36,857 bases of DNA, from NCBI GenBank assembly GCA_018716975.1, contig DVJE01000004.1, positions 1 through 36,857 of the forward strand. The letters are read 5' to 3'. The DNA is from Candidatus Gallacutalibacter stercoravium. GTDB taxonomy: Bacteria > Bacillota > Clostridia > Oscillospirales > Acutalibacteraceae. Below the pieces are notes generated by a model that saw only the letters and a list, made by a program, of their open reading frames with translations, made no database searches and was not told the DNA's origin. Each line of letters opens with the position of its first letter. Positions within the stretch are counted from its first letter, which is position 1. This document shows positions 7,353 to 16,049 of this stretch, one piece after another. A program made the translations under genes and the position numbers.

Positions 7353-7566
7353 TTTTAACACCTCGCTTATCATATTTTGCATCTATTGTCACGTTTGCGA
7401 AAAGTGAAACCTGGTATTCCGTTTATAAAAGGGCGTCTCACAACTCCCTTTCTGAAACTTACTGCACAAGAGTTCCCTTCACACTTGACTGTTTTTATGA
7501 TAGCATATTTTTCCCCTGTGATACAATATATATGATAAATTCTTTTTACTTTAGCACAAGGGGCCG

Positions 7567-8850
7567 CTAAAGCGGCTCATCAGAACCCGCTTTCTTTATT
7601 TTTTCCCAATAAGCGCGAAAGGCCTGCTCGTTTTTGTTATTGCCAAAATGATAATAGCGCGCGTTTTTTAGGTTATCCGGCAGATACTGCTGCTTGACCC
7701 AACTGTTGGGATAATCGTGCGGGTATTGGTAAAACTGGCCCTTATGGGGGTTGTCCGCTCCGTCGTAGTGCTTGTTTTGCAGCTGCCGGGGGATACTGCC
7801 CACCTTGCCTTGCCGCACGTCGGCCATAGCCGCTTCAATAGCCGTGGCGGCGGAGTTGGATTTGGGGGCGTTGCACACCAAAATGACGCCGTCCGCCAGG
7901 GGCAGCTGCGCCTCGGGTAAGCCCACCTGAAGGGCAGCATCCACACAAGCTTTCACAATTGGAATGATTTGCGGGTAAGCCAAGCCCACATCCTCGCAGG
8001 CGCATACCATCAAACGGCGGCAAGCAGAAGGAAGATCCCCGGCCTCCAGCAGCCGGGCCAGGTAGTGCAGCGCTGCATCGGGATCGGAGCCCCGCATGGA
8101 TTTTTGATAGGCTGAAATAATGTCGTAGTGCTCGTCCCCTTGTTGATCATAGCGCATGGCGCTTTTTTGGGTGAGCTCTTGGGCCAGTTCCACCGTGATA
8201 AGGCGGCCCTGCTGGGTCATGGGGGCGGCCAGCACGCACAGCTCTACAGCGTTCATAGCCTTACGCACATCGCCGCCGCAGGCTTGAGCGATGTATTCCA
8301 CCATGCCGGGGGCGAGGGCAAAGGTTTCATCCCGCTCCTGCTGCAAAAGGTCAAAGCCTCTTTGCACCGCTTGGGCCACCTCCGGCTGTGAAACCGGTTT
8401 AAATTCAAAGACCGTGCTGCGGCTTAAAATAGCGCTGTAAACATAAAAATAGGGGTTTTCAGTGGTAGAGGCTATCAGGGTAATGGAGCCGTTTTCAATG
8501 AATTCCAGCAGTGTTTGCTGCTGCTTTTTATTAAAATATTGAATCTCGTCTAAATACAATAACACGCCGTTGGGGGCAGAAAAGGTGTCTAGCTCCGCCA
8601 CCACCGAACGAATATCGGCAGTGGTGGCCGTTGTGCCGTTCATTTTGCGCAGCGCGCGTTTGGTTTGTTTGGCAATAATAGCCGCCACGGTGGTTTTACC
8701 CACGCCGGGCGGGCCGTAAAACACCATGTTGGGGATCTGCCCTGATTCAATGATGGCACGCAGCGGCTTGCCCGGCGCCAGCAAATGGCGCTGCCCCACC
8801 ACATCATCTAGGCAAGCCGGCCGAATCCGGTCCGCCAAAGGTGCCGCCAT
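7567..8850 (-). CDS. rarA: Replication-associated recombination protein MgsA/RarA (AAA ATPase), 427 aa
   Basis: Clamp-loader-like AAA+ ATPase that acts at stalled replication forks. Walker A GPPGVGKTT is at 46-54, Walker B LLYLDEIQ near 97-104, sensor ASTTENP follows, and ILSRSTVFEF carries the arginine finger. The C-terminal part has the conserved NKHYDGADNPHKGQ-like region of the tetramerisation domain. The length matches the family. The ATG at 8856 lies only 1 nt after GGGAGG, so the ATG at 8850, with 7 nt spacing, is preferred. A GCCGC/GCGGC hairpin overlaps the stop codon but lacks a clear T-run. Confidence 0.93.
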   Translation of the reverse strand: MAAPLADRIRPACLDDVVGQRHLLAPGKPLRAIIESGQIPNMVFYGPPGVGKTTVAAIIAKQTKRALRKMNGTTATTADIRSVVAELDTFSAPNGVLLYLDEIQYFNKKQQQTLLEFIENGSITLIASTTENPYFYVYSAILSRSTVFEFKPVSQPEVAQAVQRGFDLLQQERDETFALAPGMVEYIAQACGGDVRKAMNAVELCVLAAPMTQQGRLITVELAQELTQKSAMRYDQQGDEHYDIISAYQKSMRGSDPDAALHYLARLLEAGDLPSACRRLMVCACEDVGLAYPQIIPIVKACVDAALQVGLPEAQLPLADGVILVCNAPKSNSAATAIEAAMADVRQGKVGSIPRQLQNKHYDGADNPHKGQFYQYPHDYPNSWVKQQYLPDNLKNARYYHFGNNKNEQAFRAYWEKIKKAGSDEPL

Positions 8851-8954
8851 ATTCATTCCTCCCGTTTTATCACATTAGCCGGCTTGCTGCCCAAACGCCG
8901 TCAATAAGGCGGCGGACAAACCGGCGGTTCACACAAATGTTTGCTTATCGGCTT

Positions 8955-8983
8955 ATTATACCTGGTTTCGCAACATTTGTACA
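8955..8983 (-). promoter_or_regulatory. Promoter of rarA
   Basis: On the minus strand TGTACA (8978-8983) and a perfect TATAAT (8955-8960) are 17 bp apart, about 105 bp before the start codon. Confidence 0.55.
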
Positions 8984-9000
8984 GCCCTGAAATGTTGTGT

Positions 9001-9029
9001 AAAAAGGCGTGAAAAACGGTTGTATCACG
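9001..9029 (-). terminator. Weak terminator after the M23 peptidase gene
   Basis: A CGTGA/TCACG stem (9008-9012 with 9025-9029) is followed on the minus strand by CCTTTTT. The stem is short, so this is only a candidate. Confidence 0.35.
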
Positions 9030-9046
9030 GCTAGTAATGGTCTTTT

Positions 9047-10246
9047 TTAAGAGGAAGGCAGCTCAACCAAGCTGGGCTCTTGAAAATCGTAAACGCGGTA
9101 AAACTCCTTGGTTTCTGCTACCCGGCGCACGGTGGATTGGTTTTTTTGCAGCAGGCGGGTTAAAGGATACAGGTTTACCCAAATTTCATTGTTGCTTTCT
9201 TTTTGGCTTTCGTCAAAAACCAGCTCCAGGCCAAAATGCAAATGGCTCACCTTGATATTATTAACGTTTTCTGTGGTGCTGTAGCCAGTACGCCCCACAT
9301 AGCCTATCACGTCGCCGGCTTTTACCACCTTGCCCTCGTACAGATCCACATGGTAGGGGCGGTTTTGGCGCAAATGGGCGTAATAATAATATCGCCGTTT
9401 GTCAAAACTGCGGATGCCGATGCGCCAGCCGCCGTATTGGTTCCAACCCATCACTTCTACGGTGCCGGATTCCACGGCGATGACCGGCGTGCCGGTGGCT
9501 GCCATCAAATCATGGCCCAAGTGGGGGCGGGAATATCCGTAGGTTCGCTTGGAGCCAAAGTCGTCATAATGTTCAAAAGGGAAGGTGCGTGCAATGGGGG
9601 AAAAGGCCTTTAAGCCGTAGCGCTGCTCCCATACCAGCTTTTCGGGATCGTCCGCGCTGGGCACCTGTATGCTGTATTCTCCAACTAGGCCGCCTAGCAC
9701 AGCGGAGTAGGCTTTGTAATAATAGGAATAGTATTTCATCCCCTCGGTTAATTCCCCCATGGTTTGCCCATCCCGCAATTTTTCTACCAAGGCGTCCATA
9801 TCGGCGGCCTGGTAGCGGGTAAAATCCCCGCCGTATCGGGCGCCTAAATAAGCCAGTAGCTCAACCCAATGTAAAGGGCAGTCGCTTTCATGGCTGTTAA
9901 TATCCAAGTTCATGGCTTTTTCCAGCGCTTCATAGGTTACGTTGAATTCTACCCATTTTATGTAATCCTGGCTAGCGTTGCTCGCTGTGCTGGAGGTGTC
10001 GCTTTCACTAATGGTTGAGGTAAAAGGAGACGCCTCGCTTTCTGCACTTTGAGGCTGGGTAGCAGCTTGCCGGGCCTGTTTTGTAAAAAAATTGAGGGGC
10101 GCCAACAAGACAATGAGCAACAAAACCATGCTTAAAAAAAGAACTTTGCGAATTTGCGTTTTAGAAGGCCTGTGCGAAGCATTATGCGGCCGGAACTTTT
10201 GCATAGGCTTTCTTTTTATCAAGAAAACAATCGGTTTATGAAGCAT
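9047..10246 (-). CDS. Membrane-anchored M23 (LytM-type) metallopeptidase, 399 aa
   Basis: Predicted peptidoglycan endopeptidase on the outer face of the membrane. A basic N-terminus precedes one membrane segment (about 33-55), a Ser/Thr-rich linker (60-95), a helical middle region and an M23 domain from about 225. The zinc and catalytic residues are intact: HLGHD (H242, D246), YAHL (H291) and HLHF (H335, H337). The start at 10246 has AAAGGA 9 nt upstream; the longer frame to 10327 has no such site. The helical 100-200 region is not one I recognise. It lies alone, between the rarA leader and a small-protein gene. Confidence 0.85.
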   Translation of the reverse strand: MLHKPIVFLIKRKPMQKFRPHNASHRPSKTQIRKVLFLSMVLLLIVLLAPLNFFTKQARQAATQPQSAESEASPFTSTISESDTSSTASNASQDYIKWVEFNVTYEALEKAMNLDINSHESDCPLHWVELLAYLGARYGGDFTRYQAADMDALVEKLRDGQTMGELTEGMKYYSYYYKAYSAVLGGLVGEYSIQVPSADDPEKLVWEQRYGLKAFSPIARTFPFEHYDDFGSKRTYGYSRPHLGHDLMAATGTPVIAVESGTVEVMGWNQYGGWRIGIRSFDKRRYYYYAHLRQNRPYHVDLYEGKVVKAGDVIGYVGRTGYSTTENVNNIKVSHLHFGLELVFDESQKESNNEIWVNLYPLTRLLQKNQSTVRRVAETKEFYRVYDFQEPSLVELPSS

Positions 10247-10441
10247 GTTTTCGTATCCTTTCTTCACCAGGCGGCTTGTGCGGACTGCTGGGGATGCTAT
10301 AAAACGAGCAGAGAAAAAACATAGCACAAATCCCCTGCATCCCTGTTATTTTTAGGTAGGAACAGCGGCGATATTGCTGCTTTCTCTACCCACAAATATA
10401 TGAAGGAGCAAGGGGATTTAGCTATATTTTTATCAATTTGC

Positions 10442-10468
10442 CGGCCGCGAAATGTGGCGGCCGTTTTG
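10442..10468. terminator. Hairpin after the small conserved gene
   Basis: Stem CGGCCGC/GCGGCCG (10442-10448 with 10457-10463). The T-run follows on the plus strand (TTTTG), while on the minus strand only a loose A/T-rich tail follows. It probably ends the 10474-10665 gene. Confidence 0.5.
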
Positions 10469-10473
10469 AATGC

Positions 10474-10665
10474 TTAGAGATCGTCGGCGTCCTGCACCGG
10501 CCGATCGCCGTCATTGGGCGTTCCGGTATAGCTGCCCATAACGTCCGACTGAATTTCACCGGTGCCGGAGCTGGGTAAAATATGGGCCAGTTGCTTTCCC
10601 TTTTTAGAAGGGGAGTGCTTGCTTTCTCCATGCAGGGGGGAAGCATGGGTTGTATGATTTTTCAT
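10474..10665 (-). CDS. Small hydrophilic protein ending in a GSYTG...VQDADDL motif, 63 aa
   Basis: Short soluble protein with a basic, His- and Ser-rich N-terminus and an acidic C-terminus containing SDVMGSYTGTP and PVQDADDL. I recall this C-terminal pattern from small uncharacterised clostridial proteins but cannot verify it here. AAAGGAGAAGGAT directly precedes the ATG, a strong site that supports real translation. It has no membrane segment and no cysteines. It is divergent from the PfkB gene and shares the control region with it. Confidence 0.65.
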   Translation of the reverse strand: MKNHTTHASPLHGESKHSPSKKGKQLAHILPSSGTGEIQSDVMGSYTGTPNDGDRPVQDADDL

Positions 10666-10717
10666 ATCCTTCTCCTTTCACGCAGCGGCAGGTGCCGCAA
10701 GGGCTATCTTGTTCCAA

Positions 10718-10743
10718 TGTTCTTTCTCACATGTAAAAGAACA
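10718..10743. promoter_or_regulatory. Inverted repeat between divergent genes (possible operator)
   Basis: TGTTCTTT and AAAGAACA form an 8-bp perfect inverted repeat with a 10-bp spacer, between the small-protein gene (minus) and the PfkB gene (plus). There is no T-run on either side, so a protein-binding site is more likely than a terminator. Confidence 0.4.
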
Positions 10744-10794
10744 ACATTAGTTTAAGTAAAAAATAAAAAAATACTCGCGAGCTATCCTATCGTA

Positions 10795-10803
10795 TGGTAT
10801 AAT
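10795..10803 (+). promoter_or_regulatory. Extended -10 promoter of the PfkB kinase gene
   Basis: TGGTATAAT (TGn plus perfect TATAAT) stands about 70 bp before the start. No good -35 hexamer is visible, which is usual for extended -10 promoters. Confidence 0.6.
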
Positions 10804-10870
10804 ATGCCTAGTAACTTTTTCGGCGCTGGGCCGCTTAGTACGGCCGTTTGCGTAACGATAAAGGAGTTGT

Positions 10871-11812
10871 ATGCAAATGATTTTGTCTGTTAATTTAAAC
10901 CCTTGCATAGATAAGAGCGTAGAAGTCAACGGTTTGCGCGTTGGAGAATTGAACCGCTGCAAGCCGCTGCGCAGGGACGCGGCGGGTAAAGGCCTAAATG
11001 TGGCCACGGCTGCCAAACATTTGGGAGCAGATGCGTTTAGCATCGGCTTTAATTATTCTGAAAACGGGCGCTTGGTTACCAATTTGCTGGAGCGGGAAGG
11101 CGTGCCGTACGACCACGTTGTGGTTTTGGGATCGCTACGCACCAATTTAAAGCTATTTGATTCGGTAAGCGGCGTATATACAGATTTAAATGAGCCCGGC
11201 GCAGAGGTGCCGCCGGAGGCGCTAAGCGATCTGCGTTTTCGTATCCGCAGAAGGGCGGAACGCAGCCAGTTTGTTACGCTAAGCGGCTCGGTACCTAACG
11301 GCGTACCAATGGATATATACCGCACTTTGATTGAGGATGTATCCCAATACGACGTGCGCGTTGTGCTGGATGCGGAGAATGCCTTGCTGCGCGAAGGAAT
11401 TAAGGCAAAGCCCTGGATGATAAAGCCGAACCTAAGCGAAATGGAGTTGCTCTTTGACAGAACCTACGAGCAAGAGGAAGAAATTATAAAAGATGCGCGC
11501 TCTTTGGTAGAGCAGGGCGTAGAATTGGTGTGCGTTTCTATGGGCGCGCTGGGCGCGTTGCTGGTAAGCGGCCGGGGTGTTTGGAAGGCAGAAGCGGTGG
11601 CTGGGCTGCAGGCCAAAGGCTTTCAAGGCGCCGGCGATTCTATGGTGGCGGGCATTTGCGTGGCGGCGCAAAAGGGATTGGAACTGCCCGAAATGTTGCG
11701 TTACGGCGTGGCGGCGGCCAGCGCTACCATTATCCGAGAAGGCACCCAAATGTGCGCAAAGCAGGATTTTGATCGCCTGCTGCCCCAAGTGCGGCTGCAC
11801 CGGCTGGCTTAA
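10871..11812 (+). CDS. PfkB-family 1-phosphofructokinase / tagatose-6-phosphate kinase-like, 313 aa
   Basis: ATP-dependent sugar-phosphate kinase of the FruK/LacC group. It starts ILSVNLNPCID, as these kinases do, has AGKGLNVA at 38-45 (substrate-binding signature), KPN near 185 and the ATP/catalytic motif GAGDS at 253-257 with Asp256 as base. The length is typical. Without PTS or tagatose neighbours the substrate (fructose-1-phosphate versus tagatose-6-phosphate) stays open. ATG 10871 follows AAAGGAG by 4 nt; ATG 10877 is the alternative. The gene appears monocistronic with a shared bidirectional terminator downstream. Confidence 0.88.
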   Translation: MQMILSVNLNPCIDKSVEVNGLRVGELNRCKPLRRDAAGKGLNVATAAKHLGADAFSIGFNYSENGRLVTNLLEREGVPYDHVVVLGSLRTNLKLFDSVSGVYTDLNEPGAEVPPEALSDLRFRIRRRAERSQFVTLSGSVPNGVPMDIYRTLIEDVSQYDVRVVLDAENALLREGIKAKPWMIKPNLSEMELLFDRTYEQEEEIIKDARSLVEQGVELVCVSMGALGALLVSGRGVWKAEAVAGLQAKGFQGAGDSMVAGICVAAQKGLELPEMLRYGVAAASATIIREGTQMCAKQDFDRLLPQVRLHRLA

Positions 11813-11874
11813 ACCGGCGTTGAACGGTATGGCTGCGTGTTGCCCTAGCACAAGAATCATAAAAGAAAAACAAA

Positions 11875-11908
11875 AAGGGATCTGCTGTGGCTCAGCGGAT
11901 CCCTTCTT
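11875..11908. terminator. Bidirectional terminator between the PfkB and NYN genes
   Basis: A 13-bp stem with one wobble pair (AAGGGATCTGCTG with CAGCGGATCCCTT) around TGGCT. The minus strand has a long T-rich tail (CCCTTTTTGTTTTTC); the plus strand has only CTTCTT. Confidence 0.8.
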
Positions 11909-11979
11909 AATATATATGTATATATGCAGAAATGCAGGCTGTTTTTATGCATGAAAGCAGCCGCAAAACCCTTGCAGCT

Positions 11980-12813
11980 TTATAAAATCGGCCGGGTGTA
12001 TGGGCCGGTAGAGCGGTGGGGACGATGACTGTGGCTGGGCTCCTTAATTTTTACATAAGGCCGGGTACTGTTGGGGTTAACGGGGTTGTTTGCTTTGCGA
12101 AATTCTACGGTAAACATATTAAAAGAAGAAATAAAGGGGGTTAGCTTTTGGTAGCCGTAATCCCGCACGTCAAAATCCGGGTAGCGCTTGAGTAAAATGT
12201 TGCCGATGTCGCCAATAAAAATCCAGCCGTCTTCGTCGGAATTTTCTTCCACAATGGTGCGAATCGCCATCCCCATCTTTTTGTGGGATACGCTGGGCGA
12301 AGTTTCACGCTTTGCGTCGGCTTCCGGCGTCGCGTGCGGCGCTTCTTCTTTTTCAGCGGCGGCGCTATTGGATTTGTCCAAAATATCCAGGTATTTAAAT
12401 TCATTGCAAGCAGAGCGAAAAGCGGGCGGGGTTTTGCGCTCCCCCATGCCGATAACATACATGCCGGATTCTCGCAGCCGGGCTGCCAAACGGGTAAAAT
12501 CGCTATCGCTGGATACCAGGCAGATCCCGTCTACATTACCGGAGTAAAGAATATCCATCGCGTCGATAATCATAGCGGCGTCGGTAGCATTTTTGCCGGT
12601 AGTGTAGGTATATTGCTGCACCGGCAAAATAGAATTATCCAGCAGCACCCCTTTCCATGAGGTGAGGGCGGGGTTGGTCCAATCGCCGTATATCCTTTTA
12701 TAAGTGGCCGTTCCGCTGTTTGATACTTCGTCTAAAATTATTTTGATATATTTGGGAGAGATATTATCGGAATCAATCAGCACAGCGAAACGCCTATCTT
12801 TGTCTTTTTCCAT
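11980..12813 (-). CDS. NYN-domain (LabA/DUF88) putative RNase with C-terminal OST-HTH/LOTUS-like domain, 277 aa
   Basis: PIN-like nuclease-fold protein. Residues 8-145 form the NYN domain with acidic residues VLIDSDN (Asp14), KNATDAAM (Asp78) and CLVSSDSDF (Asp103, Asp105), the usual metal-binding set. A low-complexity linker (about 148-180) follows. Then comes a domain beginning MGMAIRTIVEE and containing GDIGNILLKRYPDFD, which fits an OST-HTH/LOTUS RNA-binding module. The start at 12813 has AAAGGA upstream; the frame extension to 12843 has none. It lies 55 bp behind tcdA on the same strand. Its RNA target is unknown. Confidence 0.82.
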   Translation of the reverse strand: MEKDKDRRFAVLIDSDNISPKYIKIILDEVSNSGTATYKRIYGDWTNPALTSWKGVLLDNSILPVQQYTYTTGKNATDAAMIIDAMDILYSGNVDGICLVSSDSDFTRLAARLRESGMYVIGMGERKTPPAFRSACNEFKYLDILDKSNSAAAEKEEAPHATPEADAKRETSPSVSHKKMGMAIRTIVEENSDEDGWIFIGDIGNILLKRYPDFDVRDYGYQKLTPFISSFNMFTVEFRKANNPVNPNSTRPYVKIKEPSHSHRPHRSTGPYTRPIL

Positions 12814-12868
12814 AGTGTCAATCCTTTCTTTACCATCGAACATGCTACCGGATGGAGTGCAGTTAGTA

Positions 12869-13576
12869 TTACCGCACCCCGGTTAAGTCTTTAATAACCT
12901 CGCCTGCGATAATCAGTCCCACCACAGAGGGGACAAAGGCAACGCTGCCCACCACCGGCCGGCCGTTTTCAATTGGGGCGGGTGTATCCATTGGGTGGGG
13001 CGGCTCCTGAGAATAAACCACCTTTAAAGCGGGAATGCCTCGCTTGCGCAGTTGCTGGCGCATGGTGCGGCATAAGGGGCAGACCGAGGTGCTGTAAATA
13101 TCAGCCACTTCAAACCGTGTGGGATCCAACTTGTTGCCGGCCCCCATGCTGCTGATAATGGGGATCCCCAGCCGGGCCGCCTCCTCAATCAGGGCTATTT
13201 TACCAGCAACCGTGTCTATGGCGTCCACAATATAATCGCAGTTGGCTAACGATATGTTGGAATCACCGGGCAAATAAAAAATTTGGTGGGTTTCTACCGC
13301 AGCGTCGGGATTAATAGAAAGAATCCTTTGCTTGAGCACCTCTACTTTTGGCTGCCCTATCGTTTCTTGTGTAGCGATAATCTGGCGGTTTAGGTTAGAG
13401 GGGGCAACCACGTCGCTGTCAACCAGCAGCAGATTGCCTATGCCTGTGCGAGCCAGGCCCTCGGCCACATAGCCGCCCACGCCGCCTACGCCTATCACAG
13501 CCACACGGCTGCGGCCCAGCTTTTCCATGGCCAGCCGGCCTAATAGCAACTCGCTTCTGCTCCATTCTTCGCGCAC
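12869..13576 (-). CDS. tcdA: tRNA threonylcarbamoyladenosine dehydratase (ThiF/E1-like), 235 aa
   Basis: E1-like ATP-dependent enzyme that cyclises t6A37 of tRNA to ct6A. It shows the Rossmann loop VIGVGGVGGYVAEGLARTG (27-45), LVDSDVV, NLNRQ (61-65, ATP contact), DAIDTVAGK and CPLCRTMRQ. The order and length match TcdA/YgdL rather than ThiF or MoeB. GTG start at 13576 with GGGGAGG 7 nt upstream. Likely co-transcribed with the downstream NYN gene. The gene is divergent from the ROK kinase gene. Confidence 0.88.
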   Translation of the reverse strand: MREEWSRSELLLGRLAMEKLGRSRVAVIGVGGVGGYVAEGLARTGIGNLLLVDSDVVAPSNLNRQIIATQETIGQPKVEVLKQRILSINPDAAVETHQIFYLPGDSNISLANCDYIVDAIDTVAGKIALIEEAARLGIPIISSMGAGNKLDPTRFEVADIYSTSVCPLCRTMRQQLRKRGIPALKVVYSQEPPHPMDTPAPIENGRPVVGSVAFVPSVVGLIIAGEVIKDLTGVR

Positions 13577-13651
13577 AAATTATCCTCCCCATTTTTGCAA
13601 AGCCTTACCGGCGCCGCGCATTTATTTTTTTGCTGTGTTGGCCGTTACCTA

Positions 13652-13681
13652 TTGCGAAATTGTATCCGGCTATGCTATGAT
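13652..13681 (+). promoter_or_regulatory. Promoter of the ROK glucokinase gene
   Basis: TTGCGA (13652-13657) and TATGAT (13676-13681) with an 18-bp spacer, about 70 bp before the start codon. Confidence 0.55.
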
Positions 13682-13753
13682 TATAGCATATTTTTACTAG
13701 CTAATATAGCCGGTATTCTGTCAAATTTCATCTTAATTGGAGGAAATGTAAGT

Positions 13754-14719
13754 ATGAAGTATCTGGGCATTGATCTGGGCGGCACCAACATTGTGGCCGG
13801 CGTGGTGGACGAGGAATATAATATTCTGTCCAAAGCGTCTCGCAAAACCAATATTCCCCGTTCTGGCGAAGCCGTTTGCGACGATATGGCCGCTGTTGCC
13901 AAAGAGGCACTGGAAAAGGTCGGCTTGACCATCGATGATGTGCCGTGGGTAGGTATTGGCGCACCCGGCACCATCAACCGCGGCAACGGCATGGTAGAAT
14001 ATGCTAATAACCTGTACTTCCACAATCTGCCCATGCAGCAGATGATGGAAGAGAGGCTGAACAAGACCACCATTATTGAAAACGACGCCAATGCGGCGGC
14101 CTACGGCGAATTTGTGGCCGGCTCCGCCAAGGGTTCCAACAGCGCTATCGCTATTACGTTGGGCACCGGTGTGGGCAGCGGTATTATTATCAACGGCAAA
14201 ATCTACGGCGGCTCCAACTATGCCGGCGGTGAAATGGGCCATATGGTTATTGTGGCCGGCGGCCGGGAGTGCACCTGCGGGCGCCGTGGCTGCTGGGAGG
14301 CATATGCCTCGGCTACCGGGCTTATCGCTTTGACCAAAGAGGCCATGATGGAATGCCAGGGGAATCCTGATTCTGTTATGTGGAACCTGGTAGAGGGCGA
14401 TATTGATAAGGTTAGCGGCCGCACCGCTTTCGACGCTATGCGCGCTGGTGATGAAGCTGGTCAAAAAGTGGTGAACCAGTACATAAACTACCTGGCTTGC
14501 GGTATTGTAAACGCCATCAATATTTTCCAACCCGATACCATTTGCATCGGCGGCGGTATCAGCAAAGAGGGCGAAAACCTGCTGCGTCCGCTGCGCGCCT
14601 ATGTGGAGCGTGAACGCTACAGCAAATATTCTTCTAAGCAGACGAACATCGTTACCGCGCAGCTGGGTAACGACGCCGGCATCATTGGTGCCGCATTGCT
14701 GGGCAAAACCAACGACTAA
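13754..14719 (+). CDS. glkA: ROK-family glucokinase, 321 aa
   Basis: Phosphorylates glucose with ATP at entry to glycolysis. It begins MKYLGIDLGGTN (phosphate-binding loop), has ENDANAAA at 109-116 with catalytic Asp111, GGEMGHM with zinc ligand His163 and the ROK zinc motif CTCGRRGCWE (173-182). The length is that of the Bacillus GlcK type. ATG 13754 is chosen because it follows TTGGAGGA; the upstream in-frame extension is not conserved-looking. Galactose mutarotase follows, giving a small hexose-entry pair, though a terminator separates them. Confidence 0.92.
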   Translation: MKYLGIDLGGTNIVAGVVDEEYNILSKASRKTNIPRSGEAVCDDMAAVAKEALEKVGLTIDDVPWVGIGAPGTINRGNGMVEYANNLYFHNLPMQQMMEERLNKTTIIENDANAAAYGEFVAGSAKGSNSAIAITLGTGVGSGIIINGKIYGGSNYAGGEMGHMVIVAGGRECTCGRRGCWEAYASATGLIALTKEAMMECQGNPDSVMWNLVEGDIDKVSGRTAFDAMRAGDEAGQKVVNQYINYLACGIVNAINIFQPDTICIGGGISKEGENLLRPLRAYVERERYSKYSSKQTNIVTAQLGNDAGIIGAALLGKTND

Positions 14720-14737
14720 TTTTAAAAAGAAAAAGGG

Positions 14738-14766
14738 GCAGGGCCGCTAAAACGGCCCTGCTTTTG
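14738..14766 (+). terminator. Terminator of the glucokinase gene
   Basis: A perfect 9-bp stem GCAGGGCCG/CGGCCCTGC with a CTAAAA loop, followed by TTTTG. Confidence 0.9.
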
Positions 14767-14821
14767 TAAGAGCGGGCCCGTTGGGCCTTGCGAAAGAGTT
14801 GAAATAACAGGAGGAAAAAAC

Positions 14822-15877
14822 GTGAGCGTTCAAAAAACGGTTTTTGGCCGGCTGCCGGATGGCAGGCAGGCTGACTTAATTACGCTGAGCAATGGAAGGA
14901 TAGAGGCGCAAATATCCAACTACGGCGGCATTATCTACCAATTGTGCGTGCCCGATAAGGCGGGGAAGAAAGCTAACCTGATACTAGGACATGACGGTTT
15001 GGAGGGATATCTGGTTAAGGGGGACTATCATGGCGCTCTCATCGGCCGCTACGCCAACCGGATTGCTAAGGGCCGCTTTACCATCGACGGTAAAGACTAT
15101 CAAATTACCCAAAATGAAGGGGAAACTGCTTTACACGGCGGCGTTACCGGCCTAAATCAAAAACTTTGGGATATTGTGGAGCTCAAAGACGGGGAAGAGC
15201 CGTCTTTGACCCTGGCCTGCTTTAGCCCGGACGGCGAAGAGGGGTTTCCTGGTAATTTGCGCGTTCAGGTGGTATACACTGTTACAGCGAATGATGGATT
15301 GCGCATCGAATATTTTGCGCAAAGCGATAAAAAGACGCCGATAAACTTGACCAACCATGCCTATTTCAACTTAAAGGGCGATCCTGCGCAAGATATATTG
15401 GATAATCTGCTGTGCATTCATGCAGATGCATATACGCCCATTGACGCCGACAGCATCCCCACCGGCGAATTGGCGCCGGTTCAGGGCACGCCCATGGATT
15501 TTACCAGCCCTAAGCCCATCGGCAGGGATATCTGTGCAGACTTTGCGCAGCTGAAAAAGCCCATGGGGTATGATCATAACTATGTGCTGAATGCATCAAA
15601 AGAAGAATTACCCTGCATTGCGGAGGTGCAAGATCCGCAGTCCGGCCGCCGGATGCGTGTTTATACCGATCAACCGGGCGTGCAGCTTTACACCGCCAAT
15701 TTTTTGGACGGCAGCGAGATGGGTAAAAATGGTGTGCCGCTGCAGCAGCATCACGCCTTGTGCTTAGAAACGCAGAATTTTCCCGATTCTGTCCATCAGC
15801 CCGGTTTTCCCGATCCGTTTTATGGCCCGGGGAGGGACTATCACTACACGACAATCTATCAATTTGATATCGGCTAA
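14822..15877 (+). CDS. galM: Aldose 1-epimerase (galactose mutarotase), 351 aa
   Basis: Interconverts alpha and beta anomers of galactose or glucose. Key sites are visible: ALHGG (His105), NLTNHAYFNL with the catalytic acid His179, DHNYVL and CLETQNFPDS with the catalytic base Glu316. Length and motif order match GalM. GTG start at 14822 with AGGAGG 8 nt upstream. No gal operon genes are near; a free-standing mutarotase next to glucokinase suggests a general hexose role. Confidence 0.92.
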   Translation: MSVQKTVFGRLPDGRQADLITLSNGRIEAQISNYGGIIYQLCVPDKAGKKANLILGHDGLEGYLVKGDYHGALIGRYANRIAKGRFTIDGKDYQITQNEGETALHGGVTGLNQKLWDIVELKDGEEPSLTLACFSPDGEEGFPGNLRVQVVYTVTANDGLRIEYFAQSDKKTPINLTNHAYFNLKGDPAQDILDNLLCIHADAYTPIDADSIPTGELAPVQGTPMDFTSPKPIGRDICADFAQLKKPMGYDHNYVLNASKEELPCIAEVQDPQSGRRMRVYTDQPGVQLYTANFLDGSEMGKNGVPLQQHHALCLETQNFPDSVHQPGFPDPFYGPGRDYHYTTIYQFDIG

Positions 15878-15912
15878 TTGCGCTAAATTCTTTTAGCATC
15901 AAACAGCGGTTG

Positions 15913-15948
15913 GGCGGCAGAAGCAACCCTTTTGCCGCCTGATTTGTT
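15913..15948 (+). terminator. Probable terminator of galM
   Basis: Stem GGCGGCA/TGCCGCC (15913-15919 with 15933-15939) followed by a T-rich but interrupted tail. Confidence 0.5.
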
Positions 15949-15996
15949 GTTGCATGCGATTTTACACACAAAAACTTGCTTTTTTTTCGAGTTTTC

Positions 15997-16025
15997 TTGA
16001 TTTTGCTGCTTAGCTGTGCTATACT
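15997..16025 (+). promoter_or_regulatory. Promoter of tRNA-Leu
   Basis: TTGATT (15997-16002) and TATACT (16020-16025) with a 17-bp spacer. The predicted start is about 18 bp before the mature tRNA 5' end. Confidence 0.75.
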
Positions 16026-16049
16026 AAATTGCGCTGGTTATCCTGCTAC

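Noticed and set aside
13733-14530. Long minus-strand open frame opposite the glucokinase gene
   Set aside because: It is the complement of a clear ROK kinase with catalytic and zinc motifs; the length reflects codon bias only.
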